A stretch of DNA of 64,000 nt from Chitinivorax tropicus (GTDB lineage: Bacteria; Pseudomonadota; Gammaproteobacteria; Burkholderiales; SCOH01), in NCBI RefSeq assembly GCF_014202905.1, contig NZ_JACHHY010000022.1:1-64000 (forward strand), read 5' to 3'. The position numbers and the translations under genes were made by a program. This document shows positions 17,596-27,347 of this stretch, piece by piece (positions within the stretch are counted from its first letter, which is position 1; the number at the start of each line of letters is the position of its first letter). The notes beneath the pieces are model-generated. The model was not told where the DNA came from, did no database searches, and saw only the letters and a list, made by a program, of their open reading frames with translations.

Positions 17596-19566
17596 TCAGA
17601 TATCCCCTTCAGCGGCATTGCCGTGCTTTTCGAGCCATTGACGGCGGCTGGACGCCTCACCCTTGCCCATCAGCATGTTCATGATGCGGCGAGTGTCAGC
17701 TGCGATTTCTTCAATACTGACCTTGAGTGTACGACGGGTGTCGGGGCTCATGGTGGTTTCAAACAGCTGCTCGGCATTCATCTCGCCCAGGCCCTTGAAA
17801 CGGGAGATCTGCCAGCTGCCTTCACGCACCTTTTCCAGGCGCAGCTTATCGAGAATCACTTCCTGTTCGCCGGCATCCAATGCGTAATACTTGCGCGGTG
17901 GTTTGTTCTTGCCTTGGCCTGGCACGTCGATCCGGTACAGCGGCGGCTGGGCAATATATACATGGCCATGTTTGATCAGCTGCGGGAAATGGCGGTAGAA
18001 CAAGGTCAGCAGCAGCACCTGGATGTGCGAGCCGTCCACGTCTGCATCCGACATGATCAGAATCTTGCCATAGCGCAAACCGGACAGATCAACCTGCTCA
18101 TCCAGCGTGTGGGGATCGACGCCAATGGCTACCGCGATATCATGGACCTCGTTGTTGGCGAACAACTCATTACGATCGACCTCCCAGGTATTCAGCACCT
18201 TGCCGCGCAAAGGCAGGATCGCCTGGAAGTCCTTATCGCGCCCTTGCTTGGCCGAACCGCCAGCGGAGTCCCCCTCGACCAGGAACAGCTCGGTGCGCGA
18301 TGCGTCGTCAGAAGTGCAATCCGTCAGCTTGCCCGGTAACACAGCCACGCCAGACGACTTTTTCTTGACGACCTTCTGAGCGGCCTTCATACGGCTTTGT
18401 GCCTGCCGGATGGCCAACTCAGCGAGCTTTTTACCGTACTCGATATGTTCGTTCAGCCAAAGCTCGAACGGGTCTTTCAACATGGCAGACACCAGGCGCA
18501 CTGCGTCGCGACTGCTCAAGCGCTCTTTGGTCTGGCCCTGGAATTGAGGATCGAGCACTTTGGCTGACAGCACAAATGAGGCCCGTGCGAATACGTCTTC
18601 CGGCAACAGCTTGACCCCTTTGGGTAGTAAGCTGTGCATATCGACGAAATTCTTGATTGCGTTGAATACCCCATCACGCAGCCCGGTTTCATGTGTACCG
18701 CCTGACGGGGTCGGGATCAAGTTGACATAGGATTCGCGTGCCGTGCCACCTTCTTCTGTCCAGGTGATCACCCATGCGGCGCCCTCCCCCTGTGCGAACG
18801 ATTCCGACTCCTCCGACACGTATTTCTCACCCTTGAACAAGGGCACGGCCAGCTCCTGCTCAGCCAGCATCTCGGACAGATAACCCGCCAAGCCATCCGG
18901 ATAGCACCACTGTTTGGCGTCTTCCGTCCCATCCCGCTTTTCGATGGTGAGACTGACGGTGATACCCGGCAACAGCACCGCCTTGGAGCGCAGAATATGT
19001 TCCAGCTCACCCATCGGAATGGTGGGGGAGTCGAAATACTTGGCATCTGGCCACGCCCTGACAAACGTGCCGGTATTCTTCTTGCCAACCTCGCGCAACT
19101 GCGCCAAGGGCTCTTTGACAAAGCCGTCGCCAAAGACCAGACGGTGCTCGGCGCCCTCGCGTCGGACAATCACCTCCAGCTTGGTGGACAAGGCATTGGT
19201 GACACTGACCCCTACGCCATGTAAACCGCCCGAGAAGCTGTAGGCACCGCCATCTTTCTTGTTGAATTTACCGCCCGCATGCAGCTGGGTGAACACCACC
19301 TCGACCGTGGGCACCCCCATTTCAGGATGCAGGCCGACTGGAATCCCTCGGCCATCGTCCTGCACCGAGATCGAGCCATCACTATGCACACGCACGGCAA
19401 TGGCTTTGCAAAAGCCAGCCAGGGCTTCATCAGCGGCATTGTCGATGACTTCTTGAATGATGTGCAGCGGGTTTTCCGTGCGGGTATACATACCGGGCCG
19501 ATGCTTGACCGGCTCCAGGCCCTTGAGTACTTTGACAGAGGATTCGTCGTATTGCTGAACTGCCAT
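17596..19566 (-). CDS. parE: DNA topoisomerase IV subunit B
   Basis: A 656-residue type IIA topoisomerase ATPase subunit. It begins with the ParE-typical YDESSVKVLKGLEPVKHRPGMYTRTENPLHIIQEVIDNAADEA-type GHKL region, with the ATP lid GGLHGVGVSVTNAL near residue 115. The TOPRIM domain shows VEGDSAGGSAKQGRDKDFQAILPLRGK and DADVDGSHI. The absence of the roughly 170-residue insert of proteobacterial GyrB and the LEPVKHRPGMYT sequence support ParE over GyrB. With ParC it decatenates daughter chromosomes. The ATG at 19566 gives the family's usual start; an upstream ATG at 19605 would add 13 residues. parC is not adjacent. Confidence 0.93.
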   Translation of the reverse strand: MAVQQYDESSVKVLKGLEPVKHRPGMYTRTENPLHIIQEVIDNAADEALAGFCKAIAVRVHSDGSISVQDDGRGIPVGLHPEMGVPTVEVVFTQLHAGGKFNKKDGGAYSFSGGLHGVGVSVTNALSTKLEVIVRREGAEHRLVFGDGFVKEPLAQLREVGKKNTGTFVRAWPDAKYFDSPTIPMGELEHILRSKAVLLPGITVSLTIEKRDGTEDAKQWCYPDGLAGYLSEMLAEQELAVPLFKGEKYVSEESESFAQGEGAAWVITWTEEGGTARESYVNLIPTPSGGTHETGLRDGVFNAIKNFVDMHSLLPKGVKLLPEDVFARASFVLSAKVLDPQFQGQTKERLSSRDAVRLVSAMLKDPFELWLNEHIEYGKKLAELAIRQAQSRMKAAQKVVKKKSSGVAVLPGKLTDCTSDDASRTELFLVEGDSAGGSAKQGRDKDFQAILPLRGKVLNTWEVDRNELFANNEVHDIAVAIGVDPHTLDEQVDLSGLRYGKILIMSDADVDGSHIQVLLLTLFYRHFPQLIKHGHVYIAQPPLYRIDVPGQGKNKPPRKYYALDAGEQEVILDKLRLEKVREGSWQISRFKGLGEMNAEQLFETTMSPDTRRTLKVSIEEIAADTRRIMNMLMGKGEASSRRQWLEKHGNAAEGDI

Positions 19567-19664
19567 GGCGGATAGTCTGGGAAGGATGTTTTCGCGGCGC
19601 AGCATAGCACGCTGACGCGCCGATCAAAAGCATCAAACCACTGTATATCTGCGAAAAGACAGCA

Positions 19665-19689
19665 TAAAAAAAGGGCGCTCATCGCGCCC
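19665..19689 (-). terminator. Intrinsic terminator of glnK-amtB
   Basis: Read on the minus strand, GGGCGC-GATGA-GCGCCC is followed at once by seven T residues, a classical rho-independent terminator. It lies just after the amtB stop and insulates parE. Confidence 0.88.
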
Positions 19690-19726
19690 CCAGTTCAAGC
19701 ATGTTTTTATTTAATTGCTTGATTGA

Positions 19727-21241
19727 TCATATGTTATAGGCCTTCTCGCCGTGCGAGGTGACATCCAGCCCTTCTCTCTCTTCTTCTTCCGGTACACGCA
19801 GCCCGATCAGGATATCCACCAGCTTATAGGCAATGACAGATACCACAGTAGACCAGATCAGCGTCGCCCCCACTCCAATTGCTTGAATCTGCACTTGTGT
19901 CACGATGGAATAACCATCTGCCACCTTATTGGCAACATAATCCCAAACACCCGCACCGCCCAATGCCGGATCAGCAAAAACACCTGTCAGCAGGGCACCC
20001 AGAATCCCCCCGACACCATGCACGCCGAATACATCCAGTGCATCGTCCGCGCCCAGCAGGCGTTTCAGGCCATGCACACCCCACAGGCAGATCACCCCTG
20101 CCAGCAGGCCCATGACAATTGCACCGCCCACCCCGACAAAACCGCACGCCGGGGTGATGGCCACCAAACCCGCCACCGCACCAGATGCCGCACCCAGCAT
20201 GGAAGGCTTGCCTTTCAGCAACCACTCCGCTAACAACCAAGCCACAGCGGCGGCGGCAGTTGCCGCCCAGGTATTGACGAAGGCCAAGGCCGCCACGCCA
20301 TTTGCCTCCAGAGCGGAGCCTGCATTGAAGCCAAACCAACCGAACCACAGCAGGCTTGCTCCGATCATGGTCATGGTCAAGCTGTGCGGGGTCATGGCTT
20401 CACGTCCATAACCTACCCGCTTACCTACCATATAGGCCCCGATCAGACCCGCCACAGCGGCATTGATATGCACAACGGTACCACCGGCGAAGTCCAGTGC
20501 GCCCTTTTGAAACAGGAAACCAGCCGTTGCCGTTGCCGCCTCTGCTGCAGCTTGCGAGGTATACGCATCCGGGCCAGACCAGTACCACACCATATGGGCC
20601 ATCGGCAGATAGGAGAAGGTGAACCAGATCACGCAAAATGCCAGCACCGCTGAAAACTTTACCCGCTCAGCAAACGCGCCGACGATCAGGCCGCAGGTGA
20701 TGGCCGCAAACGCACCCTGAAACACCACATAGATCAGCTCTGAGACAACCACCCCTTTCGAAAAGGTCGCCGCCACGGAGTCCGGGGTCACGCCTTTGAG
20801 GAATAGTTTATTCAGCCCACCCAGAAATGCGTTGTATTTGGTAAAGGCCACGCTATAGCCATAGACAACCCACAATAGCGAGATCAGCGAAAAGACCGAG
20901 AAAACTTGCATCAACACCGACAGCATGTTCTTGGCACGCACCAAACCACCATAAAACAGTGCCAAGCCAGGAATGGACATCAAAATGACCAGCGCAGTGG
21001 CCATGAACATCCAAGCATTGTCGCCCCGATTGGGCACCAGCACCGGGGCGGGCGTAGCGATACTCACAGCAGCAGGTGTTACCGTATTCGTTTCCTTCAT
21101 CAATACCACAGGTGCAGGTACTGGTGCCGTATCGGCAACCACCACAGCAGAGCTGGGGTCAGCCGACTTTGCGTCTTCTGCCCAAACTGGGGCGGCCAGC
21201 ATGGTGCCAAGCAGCGCCAAGGTCGCAAGCAGTTTTTTCAT
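19727..21241 (-). CDS. amtB: Ammonium transporter AmtB
   Basis: A 504-residue Amt/Rh-family channel. It has a Sec signal peptide (MKKLLATLALLGTMLAAPVWA), a Pro/Val/Ala-rich linker of about 50 residues, and eleven membrane segments. Conserved features are LALFYGGLVRAKN near the first segment, the pore histidine in PMAHMVWYW, and the second pore histidine in FGVHGVGGILGALLTG. It conducts ammonia into the cell under nitrogen limitation. GGAG seven bases before the ATG at 21241 favours that start. It lies 15 bases after glnK, whose product plugs the channel when nitrogen is plentiful. The cytoplasmic tail ends EEEEREGLDVTSHGEKAYNI. Confidence 0.95.
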   Translation of the reverse strand: MKKLLATLALLGTMLAAPVWAEDAKSADPSSAVVVADTAPVPAPVVLMKETNTVTPAAVSIATPAPVLVPNRGDNAWMFMATALVILMSIPGLALFYGGLVRAKNMLSVLMQVFSVFSLISLLWVVYGYSVAFTKYNAFLGGLNKLFLKGVTPDSVAATFSKGVVVSELIYVVFQGAFAAITCGLIVGAFAERVKFSAVLAFCVIWFTFSYLPMAHMVWYWSGPDAYTSQAAAEAATATAGFLFQKGALDFAGGTVVHINAAVAGLIGAYMVGKRVGYGREAMTPHSLTMTMIGASLLWFGWFGFNAGSALEANGVAALAFVNTWAATAAAAVAWLLAEWLLKGKPSMLGAASGAVAGLVAITPACGFVGVGGAIVMGLLAGVICLWGVHGLKRLLGADDALDVFGVHGVGGILGALLTGVFADPALGGAGVWDYVANKVADGYSIVTQVQIQAIGVGATLIWSTVVSVIAYKLVDILIGLRVPEEEEREGLDVTSHGEKAYNI

Positions 21242-21256
21242 TGTGTTCTCCAATGA

Positions 21257-21640
<384 letters not shown>

Positions 21641-21682
21641 TTATGAATATCCTGGTGGCAAGATGCCACTCACAGCATTCAT

Positions 21683-21698
21683 AGCACATAGTGTGCCA
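21683..21698 (-). promoter_or_regulatory. Sigma-54 promoter of glnK-amtB
   Basis: On the minus strand TGGCACACTATGTGC matches the sigma-54 consensus TGGCACG-N4-TTGC. The invariant GG and GC are exactly ten bases apart and one base of the -12 element differs. Initiation would fall near 21672, giving a leader of about 77 bases before the glnK ATG. Confidence 0.6.
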
Positions 21699-21791
21699 AC
21701 ACATTTAGTATTTTATAATCAATGACTAACTAATCCAGCAATCACAGCCGGCCTTCAACTCGCACCACAGGTGCGCGTATGCCAAATCGCA

Positions 21792-21808
21792 TGCACCAAT
21801 TTAGTGCG
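21792..21808 (-). promoter_or_regulatory. NtrC-type enhancer site for glnK-amtB
   Basis: TGCACCAATTTAGTGCG contains GCAC-N7-GTGC, the core of NtrC boxes (compare TGCACCAACATGGTGCT at E. coli glnA). It lies about 125 bases upstream of the predicted sigma-54 start, a normal enhancer distance. An overlapping dyad TTAGTGC-G-GCACTAA spans 21801-21815. Confidence 0.5.
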
Positions 21809-21894
21809 GCACTAAGCCAAGCGATGATCAACCGCCCGCGTGAGGCCACTTTTTGTTAGACTTGCCACCAATGCGAACCAACCGGAGCCCAACC

Positions 21895-22158
21895 ATGCTT
21901 CGTCAGAAAATTTTTGAAGATATCAGCGCCAAGATCGGCGAAACCCTGGCAAACAGCCCAGCCAAAGACATGGAAAAAAACATGAAGGCCATGCTGGGTA
22001 CGGCCTTTTCCAAGCTGGATCTGGTCACCCGCGAGGAATTCGACATCCAGCAGGATGTCCTGAAGCGCACGCGCGAAAAGTTGACTCAGCTTGAAATCCG
22101 CCTGGCGGAGCTGGAAAAAGCTGCCAAGGCTCAGGCAGAGCCCGCCAAGCCTGATTGA
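21895..22158 (+). CDS. ubiK: Ubiquinone biosynthesis accessory factor UbiK (BMFP/YqiC)
   Basis: An 87-residue coiled-coil protein of the YqiC/UbiK family. UbiK helps aerobic ubiquinone biosynthesis by binding UbiJ and lipids, and family members show membrane-fusogenic activity in vitro. The sequence runs FEDISAKIGETLANSPAKDMEKNMKAMLGTAFSKLDLVTREEFD, then a heptad-rich C-terminal helix QQDVLKRTREKLTQLEIRLAELEK. GGAG eight bases before the ATG at 21895 supports the start. It is monocistronic with a bidirectional terminator after it. Confidence 0.88.
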   Translation: MLRQKIFEDISAKIGETLANSPAKDMEKNMKAMLGTAFSKLDLVTREEFDIQQDVLKRTREKLTQLEIRLAELEKAAKAQAEPAKPD

Positions 22159-22181
22159 GCGGCGCGGGTAGCCCAACCAAC

Positions 22182-22210
22182 AAAAACGGCGACATCCAGT
22201 CGCCGTTTTT
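22182..22210. terminator. Bidirectional intrinsic terminator
   Basis: AAAAACGGCGAC-ATCCA-GTCGCCGTTTTT forms a 12-bp stem with A- and T-tracts at its base. It ends ubiK (+) and the convergent aminopropyltransferase-like gene (-). Confidence 0.88.
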
Positions 22211-22226
22211 TACATAGCCGCGATAC

Positions 22227-23738
22227 TCAGCGGATCACTTGCGCCCAATCCTTCTCAAAATAGTGCACCAATGATTGGTTGTTGAGCCGATTGGGCTCTA
22301 CCTCAATACGTTGCATATCAGGTGGAAAGCTGAACATCAGCTTGGTGCTGTCACCATCCAGAAACCGCATCGGTAGCCGATAGCGGCTTGGTGGCACAAA
22401 TCCTTCATGTTTGGCGGCAATGATGAAACCCCACTCCCCGAAGCTGGGTACATAGGCGTGATAGGGCCAGGTCTTGAAACCCGCCTCACGCAAGGTGGCA
22501 TCAATGCACCAATAGGAACGCGCTGCGTAGAAAGGCGAGGTGGACTGGATCACCATCAGGCCCCGCTCAGCCAGGTGGCGCGACATCAAGCGATAGATCG
22601 GTACCGAATAGAGCTTACCCAAGCCAAAGTTGGAGGGGTCGGGAAAATCCACAATGATGGCGTCAAACTGGTCGGTATTGGTTTCCAGCCACTGTCCAGC
22701 ATCTGCATTGATGACGGCCAACCGCTTGTCGGTCAACGAGCCTCTATTCAACGCCACCAACGGCCCTGCTTGAGCAAATAGCTTGGTCATGGCCGGATCG
22801 AGATCCACCAAGGTGATGTGTTCGATGTTTGGGTAGCGCAGTACCTCTCTTGCTGCCAACCCATCCCCCCCGCCCAGGATCAGTACCTTCTTGGCAGCGG
22901 GCAATGATTCCAGCACCGGATGAACCAATGCTTCGTGGTAGCGGTGCTCATCGCGAGAGGAGAATTGCAGATTACCGTTGATATACAAACGTAAATCGTC
23001 TTTCCACTTGGTCACCACCAATCGCTGATAGGGCGAGGTTTCCGCGTGGATCACCTCATCACCGAACATGACCTTCTCCGACCACCGGGTCAACTGATCT
23101 GATGCAACAAAACCCAATATCAAGATGCCGAGCACCATGCCTGCACGGAAGGTCTGTGCGTGGAAGCTTTTCAATTCGCTCCGGAAAATATAAGCCGTGT
23201 AAAGCGCCACACCAGCATTCAACATGCCGAATACAAGGCCGGTTCGCGACAACCCAAGCTTGGGCGCCAACACCAGCGGGAACAGCAGTGATACGGCCAA
23301 TGCGCCAAGATAGTCAAATGTCAGCACCCGACTGACCAGCTCTTTGAAACCCGCTTGACGTGCATTCAATACCCGCATGACCAGCGGGATCTCCATGCCC
23401 ACCAACATGCCGATCACAAACACCATTGCATACAACACGGTACGAAACGGCGCAGACAGCCAAGCAAATATCATGAACAGCACTGCTGCGGACAAGCCCC
23501 CGACCAACCCCACCAGCAATTCGATCTCGATGAATCGCGCCAGCGTGTCTTCATCTTTCACATATTGCGAAAGATGTGACCCGACACCCATCGCAAACAG
23601 GTAACATCCGATGATGGAGGAGAACTGCAGTACGGAATCCCCCAGTAGATAGCTACTGAGTGAAGCCGCGATCAACTCATAGGCCAATCCGCATGATGCG
23701 ACGATGAAAACGGACAAAACAAGAACGCGATTGAGCAT
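22227..23738 (-). CDS. Membrane-bound spermidine-synthase-like aminopropyltransferase
   Basis: A 503-residue protein. The N-terminal 210 residues hold about six to seven membrane segments (from LSVFIVASCGLAYELIAASLSSYLLGDSV). The C-terminal half is a class I methyltransferase-like spermidine synthase domain with SPYQRLVVTKW, VLILGGGDGLAAREVLRYPNIEHITLVDLDP and DAIIVDFPDPSNFGLGKLYS. Spermidine synthases transfer aminopropyl from decarboxylated AdoMet to putrescine. Members with this membrane half are of uncertain substrate and may modify something at the membrane. The ATG at 23738 is preferred to a TTG at 23747. It is divergent from the DUF350 gene, a pairing also known elsewhere in proteobacteria. 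Confidence 0.82.
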   Translation of the reverse strand: MLNRVLVLSVFIVASCGLAYELIAASLSSYLLGDSVLQFSSIIGCYLFAMGVGSHLSQYVKDEDTLARFIEIELLVGLVGGLSAAVLFMIFAWLSAPFRTVLYAMVFVIGMLVGMEIPLVMRVLNARQAGFKELVSRVLTFDYLGALAVSLLFPLVLAPKLGLSRTGLVFGMLNAGVALYTAYIFRSELKSFHAQTFRAGMVLGILILGFVASDQLTRWSEKVMFGDEVIHAETSPYQRLVVTKWKDDLRLYINGNLQFSSRDEHRYHEALVHPVLESLPAAKKVLILGGGDGLAAREVLRYPNIEHITLVDLDPAMTKLFAQAGPLVALNRGSLTDKRLAVINADAGQWLETNTDQFDAIIVDFPDPSNFGLGKLYSVPIYRLMSRHLAERGLMVIQSTSPFYAARSYWCIDATLREAGFKTWPYHAYVPSFGEWGFIIAAKHEGFVPPSRYRLPMRFLDGDSTKLMFSFPPDMQRIEVEPNRLNNQSLVHYFEKDWAQVIR

Positions 23739-23837
23739 AATTGGCAAGGCGACGCAGGTGATCGTTCACGAATACGAAGAAGCACTCTAGAATACAATCT
23801 AAACCTGCGCTGTTACCAATACTGACTAAGGCTCACG

Positions 23838-24224
23838 ATGGAACTTGCATACAATTACTTGATTCATGTCCTATCTGCTTTCGCCCTATTGGCTCTGTTT
23901 GCCGGTATTTACATCAAATTCACTCCATTCAATGAGCTGTCCCTGATCCGTGATGGTCACTTGGCACCAGCCTTGAGCTTTGGCGGTGCGCTGGTCGGTT
24001 TTTCCATGACACTTGCTTCCAGCATCATGCACAACCCCAGTTGGTTAGCATTTCTGACCTGGGCGGCAACAGGTATGATCGTACAATTGGTTGCCTATGT
24101 GCTGACCAGCCGCATGCTGCCGCATATGAATGAATCACTGCAGCAGGATAATGTTGGCATGGGTGCCTTGATGGGCTCGATCTCGCTGTCTGTCGGGTTG
24201 ATCAACGCCGGCTGCATGTCCTGA
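23838..24224 (+). CDS. DUF350 membrane protein (YjfL-like)
   Basis: A 128-residue inner-membrane protein with four hydrophobic segments (about 8-28, 45-66, 70-92 and 108-126) and the DUF350 pattern: FTPFNELSLIRDGHLAPALSFGGALVGF followed by MGALMGSISLSVGLINAGCMS. DUF350 proteins resemble E. coli YjfL and have no firm function. They recur next to aminopropyltransferase-like, PspA-like and glutathionylspermidine-synthase genes. Here the gene is divergent from the aminopropyltransferase-like gene across 99 bases that must contain both promoters. Confidence 0.8.
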   Translation: MELAYNYLIHVLSAFALLALFAGIYIKFTPFNELSLIRDGHLAPALSFGGALVGFSMTLASSIMHNPSWLAFLTWAATGMIVQLVAYVLTSRMLPHMNESLQQDNVGMGALMGSISLSVGLINAGCMS

Positions 24225-24677
24225 GCCAAGCAGGAAGGCGCAACGCAAGTTGCATTGGCAAGCTGTGATATCAATATCTATAACTGCTTTGGCCGATTTG
24301 ATCGAATGATCAACCTGTACAGTAATATTGTCTTTTGGAATGAATACGTCAGCGATGAAAGACTCATTCATGAAATGGGTTGAGCGGTCTTGCCATTGGT
24401 TGCGCAAACGGCAGCCCCCTTGCCATTTGCAGCTTGATGGCCGGGCGCTGGTACGCTGACATCATGTACTGCCGGGTATTGGCGATGTATTGACCAGCCG
24501 ATGCCCTCAAGTTCTACTGGCGAGATCTTATGGATACGTCAGCAGCACTCGACCCTACAGGGCCAATCCGTTTTTTGCTTTGCTGGCGGGTTGATTTGCC
24601 AATGGATCGACAAAAGCTAAGCAACCAATTGGATACCACACCCCTCGTTGTGGTACGCCTAGTTTGAAGGAGTAATC
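24225..24677. other. Gene-free stretch upstream of SPFH gene, with leader dyad
   Basis: No gene is visible. TACCACA (24634-24640) and TGTGGTA (24649-24655) form a 7-bp dyad with an 8-base loop, placed 23 bases before the SPFH start, as an operator or leader hairpin. Confidence 0.35.
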
Positions 24678-25718
24678 ATGGGTATTGGCTCATTTATCAA
24701 GAAACAGTTCATAGACATCCTGCATTGGACAGAAGAAGACGATGGCGTCCTGGCCTATCGCTTCCCAATGCAGGATATGGAAATCCAGAACGGCGCCAGC
24801 CTGACCGTACGTGACTCGCAGATGGCTGTGTTCGTCAACGAGGGCAAGGTCGCGGATGTATTCGGCCCCGGTCAGTACAAACTCACCACCCAGACGCTGC
24901 CGGTACTCACCTACCTGAAAAACTGGGACAAGCTGTTCGAATCACCATTCAAGAGCGACCTGTACTTCTTCAGCACCCGCATCCAGCTGGGTCGCAAATG
25001 GGGCACGCCACAGCCGATCACAATCCGTGATCAGGATTTCGGCATGGTGCGCCTACGTGCTTTCGGCATGTATTCCTACAAGCTGGTTGACCCCAAGCTC
25101 TTTTACACAGAGGTCAGCGGCACCCGTGAAATCTATACGCGGGACGATCTCGAAGTGCAGTTACGCAACCTGGTCGTAGCCACCATGACCTCAACCCTGG
25201 GCGGGGGGGGCGTACCATTCCTCGATATGGCGGCCAACCAGCTGTTGATGGCCGACAAGATGAAAGAGGCTCTGGCCGACGCCTTTGCCAAATATGGCTT
25301 GGCGCTCGATAACTTTGCGGTCGAGAACATTTCCCTGCCGGAAGAGCTGCAAAAAGCCATCGACACCCGCATCTCGATGGGCATGATCGGTAATATGCAG
25401 ACCTACACCCAATACCAGACGGCCAATGCCATTCCACTGGCCGCCCAAAACGAAGGAGGTCTGGCTGGTATCGGTGCTGGCTTGGGGGCAGGGGTACAGA
25501 TCGGCCAGGTGATGGCGCAGACTATGGGGCAAGCCACCGCCGCACCAGCAGCCCCTGTTGCGCCAGTGGCGTCCGCAGCCGTTGCCCCGGCAGCACCCAC
25601 GGAAGATGCCCCTGAAGCACGGCTGGAAAAGCTGAAAGGATTGCTGGATAAGGGACTGATCTCACAGGCAGATTTCGACAATGCAAAAGCCGAAATCCTC
25701 AAGAAACTGATTGGATAA
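24678..25718 (+). CDS. SPFH-domain protein with C-terminal SHOCT domain
   Basis: A 346-residue protein of the virion-core-like SPFH family. The SPFH/band-7 region spans about residues 30-250 (SLTVRDSQMAVFVNEGKVADVFGPGQYKLTTQTLPVLTYLKNW; later AFGMYSYKLVDPKLFY). A Gly/Ala-rich and Pro/Ala-rich linker (about 260-312) leads to a SHOCT domain ending RLEKLKGLLDKGLISQADFDNAKAEILKKL. SHOCT modules occur at the ends of many membrane-associated proteins. There is no membrane segment, so it is probably peripheral and oligomeric. GAAGGAG precedes the ATG. The next gene (DUF4178) follows after 111 bases, a common pairing. Confidence 0.82.
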   Translation: MGIGSFIKKQFIDILHWTEEDDGVLAYRFPMQDMEIQNGASLTVRDSQMAVFVNEGKVADVFGPGQYKLTTQTLPVLTYLKNWDKLFESPFKSDLYFFSTRIQLGRKWGTPQPITIRDQDFGMVRLRAFGMYSYKLVDPKLFYTEVSGTREIYTRDDLEVQLRNLVVATMTSTLGGGGVPFLDMAANQLLMADKMKEALADAFAKYGLALDNFAVENISLPEELQKAIDTRISMGMIGNMQTYTQYQTANAIPLAAQNEGGLAGIGAGLGAGVQIGQVMAQTMGQATAAPAAPVAPVASAAVAPAAPTEDAPEARLEKLKGLLDKGLISQADFDNAKAEILKKLIG

Positions 25719-25829
25719 GTCGTTCGCGTCCAATGACAGCATCAGCCTGCATTGCCGGCCAGCTCGGTGGCTGGTCGGCCTCATTGATTGATCAGCGGGT
25801 GTCCAAGACACCGCAGAATACCCAAACGC

Positions 25830-27347
25830 ATGTATAAAGTTGCCTGCCCCGCGTGTGGCGCCGAAGTCCAGTTCCGTTCCGCCATGTCTGTCATGGCGGT
25901 ATGTGAATATTGCCAATCCACCTTGATGCGCGACGCGGAATCCGTCAAGGACATGGGTAAGATGTCAGCGGTGATCGAGGACTTTTCACCGATCCAGATC
26001 AATACCACCGGCATTTACCAGGGCAAGGCATTTGGCGTGGTGGGTCGCATCCAATTGCGGTATGACGCAGGCTTCTGGAACGAATGGTATGTATTGTTCG
26101 ATGATGGCAGCCCTGGCTGGTTGTCAGATGCCTCTGGCAAATATGTCATGACCCTGCCGCTGGCAGCGCCGGCGAAAATGCCCGCCTTTGACCAGATCAA
26201 ACCGGGTAACACCATCACGCTCGATAAAGCCAGCTTTACCGCCTGCGACGTACGTACCGCACAATGCACTGGCGGGCAGGGCGAGCTGCCTTTCCGCGTC
26301 GGAGAGGGCTGGCAAGCGCGTGTTGCCGATTTCCGCACCAAAGACCGTTTTGTCACACTGGATTTCTCAGATGACAGCACCCCCGCCGCTTATCTGGGCA
26401 ACGTTGTCACATTAGACAGTCTGCAATGCCAACTATTACGGACTGAAGACCAGATTACTCAGAGAGCGGGCAAGCTGAGCGGCAAGATGATGACGCTGGA
26501 GTGCCCCAGCTGCGGCAGCCCGCTCAAATACCGTGCCGGGGCGGCCATGCAGGTCACCTGCCCAGCCTGCCATGCCGATGTCGATTGCACGGGCGATAAA
26601 GCCATTGTGCTGCAAAAGCACAGTGAGTTGGCGCAAATCACCCCCTCCATTGCACTTGGCTCGATCGCAACGATCGATGGCATTCGCTGGAACGCCATTG
26701 GTTTCATGCGCTGTCGCGAGACCCGAGACCCCACGGAGTGGACAGAATACCTGTTCTTCCACCCATTGAAGGGCTTCATGTGGCTGGTCGAAACCGATGA
26801 TGGCTGGGACAAAGTCGAGGTGCTGGACACTTGGCCAGACCAATTTTCTGCCAGCGCCGCACGGCTAGGTCAGATCAGTTACATCAAGTATGTCGAATAC
26901 GGTAGTGAGGTGATATACGCTGCCGGGGCATTCAACTGGCGGGTATCCGTTGGCGACAAAACCTGGATCACCGATTACCGGCAGAACGGCCAGAAACTGA
27001 CACAGGAGCGATCCAGCAACGAGATCAGCTGGTCACGTTCCGAATCGGTCAGCGCCGAACAGATCGCAAGCTGGTTGGGGAAGCCCCACAAACAAATCCC
27101 CAGCAAGGCCATTGACCGCGACGACGATGACGAAGTCTCACCCTTGAAAGGTACAGCCAAGGCGCTCACCTGGATGCTGCTGATTCTCAACATCCCGATC
27201 TTGTTTGGCAGTGGCTTTGCAGGGGTCATGATCATCCTGTCTGGGCTGTTGGCGCTCTGGTGGCCGATTCTAAAAAATAAAGACGATGGTGACGGCGACT
27301 ATGGCAGTGGTGGCGACGGGGATGGTGGCGGTGGTGGAGGTGACTGA
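25830..27347 (+). CDS. Zinc-ribbon DUF4178 membrane protein
   Basis: A 505-residue protein with two DUF4178 units, each headed by a zinc ribbon: CPACGAEV then CEYC at residues about 5-28, and CPSCGSPL then CPAC at about 220-245. Each DUF4178 part has the IQLRYDAGFWNEWYVLFDDGSPGWL or RETRDPTEWTEYLFFHPLKGFMWLVETDDGW pattern. Two hydrophobic segments (about 445-485) anchor the C-terminus, followed by an Asp/Gly-only tail. The ATG at 25830 puts the first ribbon at the N-terminus, where it belongs. Such proteins recur with SPFH, DUF350 and spermidine-synthase-like genes; the function is not established. Confidence 0.8.
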   Translation: MYKVACPACGAEVQFRSAMSVMAVCEYCQSTLMRDAESVKDMGKMSAVIEDFSPIQINTTGIYQGKAFGVVGRIQLRYDAGFWNEWYVLFDDGSPGWLSDASGKYVMTLPLAAPAKMPAFDQIKPGNTITLDKASFTACDVRTAQCTGGQGELPFRVGEGWQARVADFRTKDRFVTLDFSDDSTPAAYLGNVVTLDSLQCQLLRTEDQITQRAGKLSGKMMTLECPSCGSPLKYRAGAAMQVTCPACHADVDCTGDKAIVLQKHSELAQITPSIALGSIATIDGIRWNAIGFMRCRETRDPTEWTEYLFFHPLKGFMWLVETDDGWDKVEVLDTWPDQFSASAARLGQISYIKYVEYGSEVIYAAGAFNWRVSVGDKTWITDYRQNGQKLTQERSSNEISWSRSESVSAEQIASWLGKPHKQIPSKAIDRDDDDEVSPLKGTAKALTWMLLILNIPILFGSGFAGVMIILSGLLALWWPILKNKDDGDGDYGSGGDGDGGGGGGD

